The notes under the pieces were generated by a model. That model ran no database searches. It was not told the origin of the DNA and saw only the letters and a list, made by a program, of their open reading frames with translations. Of a DNA stretch of 64,000 nt, positions 16,046-24,573 are shown in pieces; positions within the stretch are counted from its first letter, which is position 1; each line of letters opens with the position of its first letter. A program made the position numbers and the translations under genes. Origin of the DNA: Kineosphaera limosa NBRC 100340 (GTDB taxonomy: Bacteria > Actinomycetota > Actinomycetes > Actinomycetales > Dermatophilaceae); NCBI RefSeq assembly GCF_000298215.1, contig NZ_BAHD01000032.1:1-64000 (forward strand), in the 5' to 3' direction.

Positions 16046-16740
16046 GTGTTGATCCGCGCCGATTCCGCCGGTGGCCCGCACGCGTGACTGGACTGGCTCC
16101 ACGCCCGTGGCCTGCAGTAATCGGTCGGATTCGTCTTGCCCGACGCCATACCCGCCTTGTACGCCACACTCCCTGCGAGGGCGTGGACCCTGGGGTCGAC
16201 GAGGACGTGGACCAGCGTGAGTGCGCCGATGTCGTCGACATCGGCGCACTGCTGGACCTGGGCGGCTACGCGGCCGGGATGCGGGTGCTCGGGCGCCGCC
16301 AACGCCCCCTTGGGGTCGAACAGCGGTTCGATGATGTGCAGGATTACCGGCTGACCGCGTTCGCCACGAGCGCCAACCGCCGCACCTGGAACTGCGGCAC
16401 CGGCGCCGGGCCCGCTGCGAACACCGGATCGTCGATCGCCAAGACACCTGACGAACCTGCCGTTGGAGGTCACGCGGTGAACCGGATCTGGATCTCGATC
16501 GCGCAACTGGCCGCGGACGTGCAAGCCTGGCACGCCCCTACTGTGCCCTGCCCTGTCACGAGGCTGCCTGCTGGGAACCAAAACGCGTCTGACGCGGCGG
16601 TCAGCGCGCCGGGCCCAGGCCACGCTGCTGCGACTGTTCAGCACCCCCGCGCCCCCTGGCCCGCACAGAACGGCCCCCTGGGCCAACCTGATCGCCGACG
16701 CCTACCAACTCCCGGGCGCCGTGCCCGCCGCCCCGGCTAA
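16046..16740 (+). mobile_element. IS1380-family transposase remnant, C-terminal half, degraded
   Basis: Translated in changing frames it gives the C-terminal half of an IS1380 transposase: VLIRADSAGGPHA (catalytic RADSGF-like block), LDWLHARGLQ, SVGFVLPDAIPALYATLPARAW, DLGGYAAGMRVL, DYRLTAFAT, LELRHRRRARCEHRI, HAVNRIWISIAQLAADVQAW and finally WANLIADAYQL. At least two in-frame stops occur near 16080-16120 and a frameshift near 16375-16440. The 5' half of the gene is missing. It cannot encode an active transposase. A related fragment lies at 22021-22149. Confidence 0.75.
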
Positions 16741-16783
16741 CCTCGCGCTTTCACGGGGCGCTAACCTCGCGCTTTCACGGGGC
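16736..16783. repeat. perfect 24-bp tandem repeat at the IS1380 end
   Basis: GCTAACCTCGCGCTTTCACG plus GGGC occurs twice back to back (16736-16759, 16760-16783), right after the end of the IS1380 remnant. It may be a duplicated IS terminal repeat. Confidence 0.6.
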
Positions 16784-16876
16784 GGCGGATTGGTTGTGTC
16801 GCCGACACACGAATACTGACCCCGTAGCGTCGTTCGAATTTTGACCCCCTGCCTTGACCCTTGGAGGGTGATCACA

Positions 16877-16977
16877 GTGGAGGATTGGGCAGAGATTCGC
16901 CGGTTGCATCGGCTGAAGGGATGCCGATCAAGGCGATCGCGCGGCATGTGGGGGTCGCGCGGAACACGGTGCGGGCG
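16877..16977 (+). mobile_element. IS21-family transposase N-terminal remnant
   Basis: GTG at 16877 after GGAGGGTG opens VEDWAEIRRLHRLKG, then one base of frameshift near 16919, then MPIKAIARHVGVARNTVRA: the helix-turn-helix start of IS21 IstA proteins. Upstream 16795-16860 contains GAATACTGACCCC and ATTTTGACCCCC, resembling IS21 end repeats. Everything after residue 34 is lost. Confidence 0.65.
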
Positions 16978-16989
16978 TGAGACAGGGGG

Positions 16990-17103
16990 CGGCGGGTCAT
17001 CGCCGTCGACGGCAAATCGGCCCGTGGCGCCCTAGGTGCCAACGGGCGCTGTGAGCACTTTCTGGGAGCGATGGACCAGAGCAGCAGGGCCGTACTGGCC
17101 CGG
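16990..17103 (+). mobile_element. ISAs1-family transposase fragment
   Basis: Encodes RRVIAVDGKSARGALGANG then RCEHFLGAMDQSSRAVLAR, the IAxDGKtxRGA signature of ISAs1/H-repeat transposases. About 38 residues remain, fused to unrelated sequence at both sides. No complete gene is possible. Confidence 0.65.
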
Positions 17104-17386
17104 CCCACCCCGTCCGCCGTGGAGTTGGCGCGGCGTTGGATCGACCCGATCAGCTTCTGGAAGTACGACGAGGAACATCTGACGCAGTTCACCCCAAGGA
17201 TCGACCAAGGCGTCGGTCGCCTTACGTCCGATCTGGCAGCCATCGATCACTCCCTGCCACTGAGCCGCTGCAGAAGCTCGAGCGACGCCATTCAAGTCCT
17301 TGGGTATGGGTTGGGACACGGACGAGAGCGTGCGCGTGCCTCTGCCAGTGTCAGGTGGCATGATCAGCAAGAGGAGGCTGCCAGCC

Positions 17387-18046
17387 ATGAACGTCGACTA
17401 CGAAGAGCCTAGGTTCGTGACGCCGATCTGTACGGTGCAAGACGTCGCGGATCTGGTCGGCATGCCCCTGGACACCGTCAAGGCCTGGGCCGGGCAGCGG
17501 TCCTCCCGACGCCAGATGTTCACCCGCAACCCGCAGGATCATCGCGGCTGGCCGTCTGTCCCCCTCGTTGGCCTCGCCGAGGCCAACACTCTGCGCACGC
17601 TTCGGGAGATGCTCGCCCCCTCCGAGGTCGACGCGGCAGCGCTGTGGATCCGCAAGCGGTTCGACGCACCCTTCTCCCTGGCTAATAGGTGCCTCGTCAC
17701 GGACGGGGCCTACGCCTACGTCCGGGAGAATCCCAGCGAGCTCTACCGGGTGAAGAGCAGCCAGCACGCCTTCGTCGAGGTCCTTGAGGATCACCTGAGG
17801 CCGCTGATCTTCGAAGACGACGACTACCCAGTCGCGTTTGAGGTCCGCATCCCGGGCGTTGCGATCGACCCCCGCTTCAACGCCGGGCGGATGACGTTCG
17901 TCCGGAACCGAGTCCCGGTCTTCGCCGTTCTTGGGAGTCTCGCGGGCGGCGACTCCGTGGACGAGGTCATGCAGCAGTACGGGCTCACCCTGCAGGAGGT
18001 GGCCGCAATCGATGAACACCGGGAGTGGGCGGCCACGGCCGCGTAA
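17387..18046 (+). CDS. DUF433-domain protein, probable antitoxin
   Basis: 219 residues; ATG 17387 preceded by AGGAGG at 17372-17377. The N-terminus looks like a MerR/Xre-type helix-turn-helix (CTVQDVADLVGMPLDTVKAWAG). The middle has strands compatible with a DUF433-associated regulatory domain. The C-terminal 60 residues (VAIDPRFNAGRMTFVRNRVPVF, LAGGDSVDEVMQQYGLTLQEV in pieces) are a DUF433 domain, known from antitoxins of PIN-like DUF5615-type toxins. The downstream gene overlaps it by 35 bases and encodes a PIN-like protein, which supports the antitoxin reading. Preceded by IS debris. Confidence 0.75.
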   Translation: MNVDYEEPRFVTPICTVQDVADLVGMPLDTVKAWAGQRSSRRQMFTRNPQDHRGWPSVPLVGLAEANTLRTLREMLAPSEVDAAALWIRKRFDAPFSLANRCLVTDGAYAYVRENPSELYRVKSSQHAFVEVLEDHLRPLIFEDDDYPVAFEVRIPGVAIDPRFNAGRMTFVRNRVPVFAVLGSLAGGDSVDEVMQQYGLTLQEVAAIDEHREWAATAA

Positions 18047-18440
18047 AGGCGACCACATCCTTTTGGTCGATAGGTGCCTCGCGCCAGAGGTCGCCTACGA
18101 GATCTGCAAGATGGACGGCCTGCACGGCATACCCCTGCGTGATCACTACGGCGACGAAGTAGCCCAGACGTTGGCTGACATCACCTTCCTGGCCGAGGCC
18201 GGGCAGCGCGGTTGGGGTGTCCTGACCCAGAATCCTCGCATTTGGCAAGTCCCTCAAGAGCGGACCTGCATCGTTGAGAGCCGCACGCGGGTCTTCTCGC
18301 TGGACGACCCCAACGCGAGCAAGACGCTGAAGGGCTTGGTCCTTGGGCGGCACATCCTGTCCATCCGCCGACGGCTTCAACGGCCCGATCCTTGCTTCTG
18401 GAGACTTCGGCTACAGGCCATCAGGAAAGATCTCGCTTGA
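18012..18440 (+). CDS. PIN-like (DUF5615/VapC45-type) probable toxin
   Basis: 142 residues starting inside the DUF433 gene (ATG 18012, 35-bp overlap). The core ILLVDRCLAPEVAYEICKMDGLHG, read about residues 16-40, then ADITFLAEAGQRGWGVLTQNPRI fits the minimal PIN-like fold of DUF5615 toxins: acidic residue after strand 1 (VDR), acidic helix residue (ADI), and a final strand where most relatives have TxD but here TQN is found. That substitution could weaken metal binding. The overlap and the DUF433 partner are the main support for toxin function. Confidence 0.6.
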   Translation: MNTGSGRPRPRKGDHILLVDRCLAPEVAYEICKMDGLHGIPLRDHYGDEVAQTLADITFLAEAGQRGWGVLTQNPRIWQVPQERTCIVESRTRVFSLDDPNASKTLKGLVLGRHILSIRRRLQRPDPCFWRLRLQAIRKDLA

Positions 18441-18518
18441 GGGTGTCGAGTTCGCCGCGGTAGCTTCCGGAGCACCCGGTGGTGGGGCGCCCCCGAGGCA
18501 CCTCGCCTCGCGGGCGTA

Positions 18519-18845
18519 TCAGGTCTCCCGCAAGCACAGGGTTGCAGGCAGGAGCACGCGTTCCTCGGGGACGGTCGGGCCCGGTGCGGCGGTCAGCAGG
18601 CGGACTGCCTCCCTGATCCCCTCCGCGAATCGCAGCCTTATGGTCGACAACCGCGGCCGTGTCTGGATAGGGAGGGCGTCGTCGCTGCCGAGCAGACGGG
18701 CCTCCTCGTAGGTGCCGGATTCGTCGTGTGCGTACCGGGTCGACAATCCGAGGCGCTCGCTGGCCGTTTCGAGCGTGAACCGGCGTTCGATCTCGGACCA
18801 GGAGCGATGTGGTCCGCCGACGTACTGGTCGTTGTTGACGACCAC
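18519..18845 (-). pseudogene. possible LacI-family regulator C-terminal remnant
   Basis: The segment RLSTIRLRFAEGIREAVRLL then RVLLPATLCLRET resembles the end of LacI-type effector domains (LTTVRxP, AxxLL, vLLPxxLVvRES). The 60 residues before it do not fit well, and no DNA-binding domain is present. The surrounding 18441-19307 has open frames on both strands but no intact gene I can identify. Low confidence. Confidence 0.3.
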
Positions 18846-19307
18846 CCCCGCTCATCTCCGACCTGCGCCGCGTTTGCCAGATTCGGTGACCACGAGTGCT
18901 GGGCACTCTTGCGAGGGCACCGATCTTGAGGAGGCGCACTGTAGCCTCATCGTTCTTGGTCGCCCACACCCGTGCGCGATCGTCGACATCCTTGATCTGC
19001 AGCGATGTAATCGCGAAGTCGCCTCGCCCATCAGGCTGACCGGTCACGGCAGCGAGGTGCGCGCCTCGCCACCACCAAGTTTTCGGGAGGGTGGCCAGAG
19101 CCTCAGATCCGAGTCGGCCACCGCTGGCGCACGCGAGAAGGCGGGGAAGCGCCCGAGCTGTCGCACCCCTCGACGTGGCCTCGCTCGTCCTCGGCACGGG
19201 CGCCAACACCCGGTGTCCACGGCCCAGCCTGAGGCCCGAGCAGCGGTCGCTGGACGAATGTGCAACTAACTCAACCAAACTGGGGGCTCATATGCCAGGG
19301 TAGGGAT

Positions 19308-20156
19308 GTGACTCGATATCGAGGCAAGCGGCGTCGGCGCCCAACGCGTCGTGAGACACTCAGCCTTCTTGCAGGGTGCGCCGTAGCAGGTGGCTATGCG
19401 CTCATCGCCCCGGACGCCTACTCCCGCATCTTGAATCGTGTCCTTTCTTCCAGTGGCCCAGTCGTAGCAGAAAGACGTGGTGCGCCGCATTTCCCGGCGG
19501 CCCAAAGCAGCACTTTCAGCTCCTTCGATGGTTACATCTTGCCCATCGGGAAAGATGTAACGCCTGACGTAGAGCCGCCATTTACGGCAAGTGACCTCTC
19601 CAGATGGTCAGAAGTCGAATTCTGGTGCAACGAGGCCGGGGCGGTGCCTGCGAGTGACGAGCATGCGGTCATCAGGCTAGATATATCATCCCCACTTCAA
19701 ACTCTCGTAATAACAGGCTTAGAGCCAGTTATAATGAGGCGTGCAGATCCGGTTACTGGCGCACTTGTCGCCCGAACCAGCGGTGGGGACTACTTGGTGA
19801 AGATTGTCTCGATTGACCTGGATGCGGATATCCCTGTCTTTCTGCCTACTCGCGAGCCTAACTCTGTGGCCCAGGGTGGGGCGCATGATGTCTCGGAAGA
19901 CCGGGAAGATGCCCATGCGATCTCCCTTCGCAAGTTCCCAATATCGATCGGCCCGGCTGACACTCTCGACCTGACTATACAGCCTAGTACCGAGAAGTAC
20001 TATTGCGAATGGAAGCTCCGAGTTCATTACCGCATTGATGGGCGCAATGAATTTCTAGATTACGGCGGCGGTGATGGCGTTTTTCGAATATCATCGTCGC
20101 GTCGCTGCAAATGGCGTTGGGCGGGATCGGATCTGGGTGGCTGGGTGGGTTCTTAA
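19308..20156 (+). CDS. uncharacterised exported or membrane-anchored protein in AT-rich island
   Basis: 282 residues from GTG 19308 (preceded by AGGGTAGGG); the frame is open from 19260. A basic twin-arginine-like start (RRRPTRRETLSLLAGCAVAGGYALIA) directs export or anchors the protein. The rest is a beta-rich domain: SRWSEVEFWCNEAG, LQTLVITGLEPVIMRR, YLVKIVSIDLDAD, TLDLTIQPSTEKYYCEWKL with two cysteines that could pair. It resembles, from memory, uncharacterised actinobacterial transmembrane proteins with an extracytoplasmic beta domain, but I cannot name a family. GC content is visibly lower than in flanking genes. The gene 20238-21665 follows after 80 bp and may belong to the same unit. 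Confidence 0.65.
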   Translation: MTRYRGKRRRRPTRRETLSLLAGCAVAGGYALIAPDAYSRILNRVLSSSGPVVAERRGAPHFPAAQSSTFSSFDGYILPIGKDVTPDVEPPFTASDLSRWSEVEFWCNEAGAVPASDEHAVIRLDISSPLQTLVITGLEPVIMRRADPVTGALVARTSGGDYLVKIVSIDLDADIPVFLPTREPNSVAQGGAHDVSEDREDAHAISLRKFPISIGPADTLDLTIQPSTEKYYCEWKLRVHYRIDGRNEFLDYGGGDGVFRISSSRRCKWRWAGSDLGGWVGS

Positions 20157-20237
20157 GGAAGGTTAGGTCAACTAGGCGGTGCGGGATCACGTGCACGTAT
20201 TCATTAGAATGTCTCCAGTACGGAAGGGCAAACGTAC

Positions 20238-21665
20238 ATGTCAAGGTGGCGAGATCTGCTCAAGTGCGTGCTACTCTTCTTGCTGGCAGCCACTTCAGTG
20301 GCAGCCTCGATTGCCGTCTATTTCACCCAGATACAAGTCCGCAGCCCTGCCGCAAGTGACAGCTCTCAAATACCCTCGACGGAATCAGATCTCCCTTCTT
20401 CTAGGCCTGACACGACGGCTGAAATTTTGGAAGTCCGTTGCGGAAGTGACAGCTCGATCAGTCTCGGCACAACTGAAGTTCTAGCCCAATCTGGGGGTGT
20501 TAGGATCAATGCCGGGACGGATGCGGCTGATTCGGCACTTCATTTTAGTTCGGTTCTTCATTTCGCTGAGGAAACAGTGCAACTGTCTGCTGGCGACAGT
20601 TCCCATTTGGTTTCTCTTCAGCCTGGCAAGGTTAGCGTTTCATGCGGAATCGGCAGCAACCTGGGGGATTCTCGAGAGTTTCAAGTTGCGGACCCTGGTG
20701 GATATTGGCTCGGCGATCGCGACGAACTCACTTGCGACCCAGCATCAAGCCATACACTGCCGCCCCTGGCGGCCCGGCATGGCAACTCCCCACGCGCCGC
20801 CCTCGAGTCCGTGTCCACTCTGCTAGATAAGCCGTTAAGAGAGATTTACCGCACGCCGGTCGGCTACCTTAAGTCAGACGAGCAGATGTGGAATGTTGTC
20901 ACGCCAAGATCAAGTGAAGATGGTTTCATGGATTCGGTCGATTTTCACCGGTTCAAGGTGACGCAAGAAGGCGAGCTGTATCGGGCAATTTACGATTCAA
21001 GTTGCAGTGCCCGAATTATCGACTTTGATGGCCTTGGCATGTCGTATTCTAGGGCGAATATACCCAAGCCGGCACTCGAAGGTACCTTGCAAGTCGGTTG
21101 CGCAGCGGGAGGATTGCACATATCTACACAAGCGATACAAGTTTCGCCGGAAGGGCTAAGGGTGAAGCCAGATGAGCCAGGGGACCCCTGGGTCTTGGCC
21201 TGGCAATACGTTGACAAGCCTCAAGTGTATAATCAGGTGGCCATTCAAAGTGGTCAATTGCTGATTCTTGACATCCCTCCCGGAGATCTCCGGATGTGGT
21301 GTAGCATTTCACCAGCGAATGTTTCCTCTTTGACGGTTACAGATCCTGTTGGATACTACATGACGCAGAATCTTGCGGCATGCACGAGCTGGGGGGTCAT
21401 CGATTCCTCCGTCGGGAGCGCTTTCGGCGGCGAGCCATTCGAGGCCGTCTCTGCGTTCGTTGCTACCCAGGCAGGGTTGATGCCGAAACGGACAGAGCGC
21501 AACCCAAGGGGATTTCTCCTTGGTCGAGAGCGGTGGTTCGATGTGCCCTTCCTTACTCAGGGTGTGCTCACTTTGAAAGTGACATACGTGCCGAGTGCCG
21601 ACCAGGATGCGCGATATGTTGCCACCCCCGCATTTACATGCGGGAAATCCAGCTCTTTGTATTGA
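20238..21665 (+). CDS. uncharacterised exported protein with duplicated cysteine-containing domain
   Basis: 475 residues. N-terminal hydrophobic segment (LLKCVLLFLLAATSVAASIAVYF) acts as signal anchor, followed by a Ser/Pro-rich spacer. Two copies of a roughly 100-residue domain can be aligned: residues about 65-165 (LEVRCGSDSS, SLQPGKVSVSCGIG, VADPGGYWLGD) and about 280-390 (GTLQVGCAAGG, IPPGDLRMWCSISP, VTDPVGYYMTQ). Each has a cysteine near the start and one near the end, and closes with DPxGYW/Y. Short C-terminal part with FTCGKSSSLY. No known family. Codon use is AT-richer than the window average. Lies with 19308-20156 between IS1380 remnants, so probably acquired together. Confidence 0.65.
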   Translation: MSRWRDLLKCVLLFLLAATSVAASIAVYFTQIQVRSPAASDSSQIPSTESDLPSSRPDTTAEILEVRCGSDSSISLGTTEVLAQSGGVRINAGTDAADSALHFSSVLHFAEETVQLSAGDSSHLVSLQPGKVSVSCGIGSNLGDSREFQVADPGGYWLGDRDELTCDPASSHTLPPLAARHGNSPRAALESVSTLLDKPLREIYRTPVGYLKSDEQMWNVVTPRSSEDGFMDSVDFHRFKVTQEGELYRAIYDSSCSARIIDFDGLGMSYSRANIPKPALEGTLQVGCAAGGLHISTQAIQVSPEGLRVKPDEPGDPWVLAWQYVDKPQVYNQVAIQSGQLLILDIPPGDLRMWCSISPANVSSLTVTDPVGYYMTQNLAACTSWGVIDSSVGSAFGGEPFEAVSAFVATQAGLMPKRTERNPRGFLLGRERWFDVPFLTQGVLTLKVTYVPSADQDARYVATPAFTCGKSSSLY

Positions 21666-21670
21666 ACTGG

Positions 21671-21745
21671 GCTGATGGCCCTCCCAGAGGTTAGGACTGG
21701 TAATCCTACTGTATCGTGGGACATCACCAACTGAGCCACAGCCCC
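21671..21745 (-). other. degenerate tRNA-like sequence
   Basis: On the minus strand 21745-21726 reads GGGGCTGTGGCTCAGTTGGT, the typical acceptor arm and D-arm of a tRNA. 21708-21692 forms TAGGA-TTACCAG-TCCTA, an anticodon-like stem-loop with T33 and A37. The 3' side at 21676-21671 offers CAGCCC to pair with the acceptor. The spacing is wrong by about 11 bases and no proper T-arm is present, so this is not a functional tRNA. A separate TTCAAGT T-loop-like piece ending CCGCCTCCA lies at 21753-21781 on the same strand. Confidence 0.3.
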
Positions 21746-22020
21746 GTAGTGTGGAGGCGGCTGGACTTGAATCCGCAACCGCCGGCGTTTCGGGCGAAGG
21801 GATGACGGCTCCGAGTCGAATCTCGCGGCATGCTAGCCTTGCGGCGTGTTCTTTATCGACGCCACCGGCATGCTTGAGCGAGGCGTGACATCGAAATGCC
21901 AGGTTGTGTAGCCCCCGGCCTTCATTGGCGCGCCTACTGGCCGATTCCGGCACTAAGCGGGCAGATAATGATGCGTCCAGGGGCAGCCCAGGAGGCGCAT
22001 TCGGTTCAAGCGTCCATGGC

Positions 22021-22149
22021 CTCGCTGGCGCGACTCTGGCCCGCACCTGCCGACGCGTCCACCTGCGGATCAAGGACAATGCCCCCTGGGCCGACCTGAT
22101 TACCGACGCCCATCAACGGCTGGCCGCCGTGCCCGCCGCCCCCGGCTAG
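22021..22149 (+). mobile_element. IS1380-family transposase C-terminal fragment
   Basis: Encodes LAGATLARTCRRVHLRIKD then NAPWADLITDAHQRLAAVPAA before TAG, the terminal block of IS1380 transposases (LARTSRRVxLRI, WPWADxL). The same block closes the remnant at 16046-16740 (WANLIADAYQL, VPAAPA). The preceding 21850-22020 and following 22150-22660 hold no recognisable gene. Confidence 0.65.
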
Positions 22150-22661
22150 CGCAAGATCGGAGCGCCCCGACAACTCCAGCAACACCCGTCGAGCGTGGAA
22201 CTCGACGCCCAGCGGAGCGACACCCGCCAACTTGTCACATCCTCGTGCCCCAATTTACACCCGCACGAGCGGCCACGACGCCTCAACAGTCACCAACGAC
22301 CGCCGCCAAAGATCCAGGCTAGGCCCGATGCAGCTGAGGGAAGAACCGACCAACCTGGCCCCTGCTCATGGCAGGCGACAGAGCTTGGTCGGTCGGGATG
22401 GCCGGCCGCTCGCGGCGGCGATCAACTCTTCCGCCGCTTGCCGAGGCGGCTTGCCGTGCAGCGACGCATCGCGAGCGCATCGACACCCGGTGGCGACTGT
22501 GCGCTTCAGCACGCTCACGCACCTGTTCGCCTCGCAGTCCAGCAGCCTGCGCTGAGCTGGGGTGCTGCCGTCGCGCAGGCACACATGGCCGGATTTACCA
22601 AATTTAGAGTATTCGATGAACCAGTCTATAGATAAGGTTGGGCAGAGTGGGCTGAAGGTTC

Positions 22662-22685
22662 GCAACCATCTATGTTCATGGTTGC
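22662..22685. repeat. 8-bp inverted repeat
   Basis: GCAACCAT at 22662-22669 and ATGGTTGC at 22678-22685 with 8-base loop. Could be a weak hairpin terminator or an operator ahead of the small gene at 22791. Confidence 0.4.
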
Positions 22686-22790
22686 TTGCTTCCTGAGGTC
22701 AGACGTGCATGCCCGCTTGGGTGCGACAACTCCTCATGGCCCGCGTCATTGTATTGGCGCAAATCGGTTCGGACGGCTTGCAAGGTCGAC

Positions 22791-23228
22791 ATGGAAGGGA
22801 TACTAAAGTACATGGAGAGCTCAGTGCCTAATGTTGACGATGGCTGCGAAATGCTTGCCGGTATGGCTGAATTCTTTGATTCTTCAGGAGACTCGCAAAA
22901 TGCTGCTCGTGTCAGGGTGGCTATGGAGAACATGGGATGTGACCTTGGCGCTAAGGGCGCCCCGTACTGGCGCAAGAAGCTGCAGGATTGCTGCCCGAGG
23001 GTCGCGGATGGCCTTCGCGGCCTGGACGAGTTGCGCACTTTTGCCTATCGGCCGGATATGGAATCGGTTGAGCAGGGGTCTCCCCAGGGGGCGTGCGTGT
23101 TCGACTGGGGCACGCGAAGCCGATCTCAATGCGCGCAAGCGCGTGGGCCGTCGTCGGAAAGTAGCAGCCATAGCGCTATGCTCGCGCATCGAAACCGCTC
23201 CCCAGCATGTGGTGTTGTCTTGTGCTGA
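22791..23228 (+). CDS. small hypothetical protein, weakly supported
   Basis: 145 residues from ATG 22791; an in-frame TTG at 22686 would add 35. The first 95 residues (EGILKYMESSVPNVDDG, EMLAGMAEFFDSSGDSQNAA, YWRKKLQDCCPRVADGL) look like a real helical protein with AT-richer codons; the last part is low complexity. No family recognised. The end abuts the broken aldolase gene on the other strand, so the 3' end may be artefactual read-through of a junction. Confidence 0.35.
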   Translation: MEGILKYMESSVPNVDDGCEMLAGMAEFFDSSGDSQNAARVRVAMENMGCDLGAKGAPYWRKKLQDCCPRVADGLRGLDELRTFAYRPDMESVEQGSPQGACVFDWGTRSRSQCAQARGPSSESSSHSAMLAHRNRSPACGVVLC

Positions 23229-23829
23229 TCGGACGGCGACGCAAACTTTCGCTAGGCGTTCGTCCCCGGGCTTGACGCCCACGGCGACTCCGAAAGCCCC
23301 AGCGGAGAGGAAGGCGCCAGCGTTCTCGTGGGTGATCCCGCCAGTGGCAATGAAGCTCATCCGGGGGAAGGGGGCGGACATGGCGGTGATCCACCCGGGG
23401 GTCAGCAGGGACGCGGGGAACGCCTTGGTTACCTCCACCCCCCAGACGCTGCGCTGCCTGTACCTCCGAGGCGGTGGCGACCCCCGGTAGGAAGGGGATG
23501 CCGTCGTCGGGGTCCAGCGCCGCGGCGACGGTGTCGGCGTCGAGGCCCGGAGCGATGCCGAAACGGGCACCGTGGTCCATGGCTCGGCGCAACTGCTCGG
23601 GGGTGGTGATCGTGCCGGCGCCGACGGAGAGGGGATCGCTCGCCGCGTTGGCCACGGCCTCGAGCGCGGCGTAGCCGGAGTCGTCCTGCAACGTCACCTC
23701 GACCAGTGCCACGCCGTGATCCCAGGCCTCGCAGGCCTGCGCCACAGCCTCCTTCGGTGACAAGCCGCGGAAGATCGCGATCACCGGTAGTTCGGCCAGG
23801 CGCGCGCCGAAGAAGTCGACGTCTGTCAT
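23220..23829 (-). pseudogene. eda: KDPG/KHG aldolase with frameshift
   Basis: Class I aldolase splitting 2-keto-3-deoxy-6-phosphogluconate into pyruvate and glyceraldehyde-3-phosphate. From 23829 the frame gives PVIAIFRGLSPKEAV, VALVEVTLQ (E44), SVGAGTITTPEQL and ASEVQAAQRLG. It then shifts by one base at a run of six C (23438-23443), after which VEVTKAFPAS (the Schiff-base lysine), FIATGGITHENAGAFLSAGAFGVAVG and VCVAVRSAQ continue in the other frame. Removing one base from the run restores a normal aldolase. Unshifted translation ends at 23176 without the active-site lysine. The 3' end meets the mobile region. The start overlaps the IclR stop by four bases. Confidence 0.85.
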
Positions 23830-24569
23830 GGGGCATTGCCTCCGATATCGGTCGTTATCTGGGCTGCGATGCCGACCAGGTCAGGGACCATCGCCAGCAA
23901 CTCCTCGCGCGGCACCAGCACCTGAGGCGCCGTCACCGACACGGCTCCGACGACACCGTTCGCCCCGCAGATCGGGGCGGCGACGCAGTGAATGAAGGGC
24001 TCGTGCTCCAGCGCGTCCACCGCCCATCCCCGGTGCGCGATCTCCGCGAGGTGCTCCTCCAGTTGTTCTCGGTCAACGATAGTGTGCTCGGTGTGGCGCG
24101 TGAGCTCGCCAGTCTCGAGGACGCGCGCCCGCCGCGCCGGTGGCAGCAGCGCCAGGATCGCCTTGCCGACACCCGTGGCGTGCGCCGGTGCCCGGGCACC
24201 GATGGTGGAGTACATCCGCAGCACCTGTCGCGATTCGACCTTGTCCCAATAGACGATGTCGTTGCCCTCCAGTCCCGCGAGGTGAACGGTGTGACCGAAG
24301 CGCTCACCCAGCGCCTCCAGGTGGGGCCTGGCCGCGTCGATCAGCTCCTGCCGCCGCAGGTCGTGTGAGGGCAGCGTTGTCAGAAACGAGCCGAGCCGCA
24401 CCGTGCCATCCCGATCGCGGCGCACGAACCGGTGCTCCTCGAGCGTTCGAACCAACCGAGAGATCGTGCTGCGATGGGTGTCCAGCTCTCGCGAGATCTC
24501 GCTCGCCGACATGGGCCGCTGCGCCACCAGAGTGATGATCTGCAGCGCCTTCTCCAAGCTCGTCGCCAT
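23826..24569 (-). CDS. IclR-family transcriptional regulator
   Basis: 247 residues. N-terminal winged helix (SLEKALQIITLVAQRPMSAS, ISRELDTHRSTISRLVRTLEE) binds DNA; the IclR effector domain spans about residues 75-245 (GHTVHLAGLEGNDIVYWDKVES, MYSTIGARAPAHATGVGKAIL, HRGWAVDALEHEPFIHCVAAPI). It lies between KDG kinase and KDPG aldolase in one operon (4 bp downstream of the kinase stop, overlapping aldolase by 4 bp). The perfect palindrome CGCAACATATGTTGCG at 25584-25599 is the expected operator. Effector probably KDG or an upstream sugar acid; that is inference. Confidence 0.92.
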   Translation of the reverse strand: MATSLEKALQIITLVAQRPMSASEISRELDTHRSTISRLVRTLEEHRFVRRDRDGTVRLGSFLTTLPSHDLRRQELIDAARPHLEALGERFGHTVHLAGLEGNDIVYWDKVESRQVLRMYSTIGARAPAHATGVGKAILALLPPARRARVLETGELTRHTEHTIVDREQLEEHLAEIAHRGWAVDALEHEPFIHCVAAPICGANGVVGAVSVTAPQVLVPREELLAMVPDLVGIAAQITTDIGGNAP

Positions 24570-24573
24570 GCCC

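Noticed and set aside
21671-21830. Functional tRNA gene(s)
   Set aside because: Arm spacing is wrong and no proper T-arm follows the anticodon-like loop; kept only as tRNA-like debris.
23438-23443. Programmed ribosomal frameshift in the aldolase
   Set aside because: No known case in this family, no slippery heptamer with downstream structure that I can see; indel is more likely.
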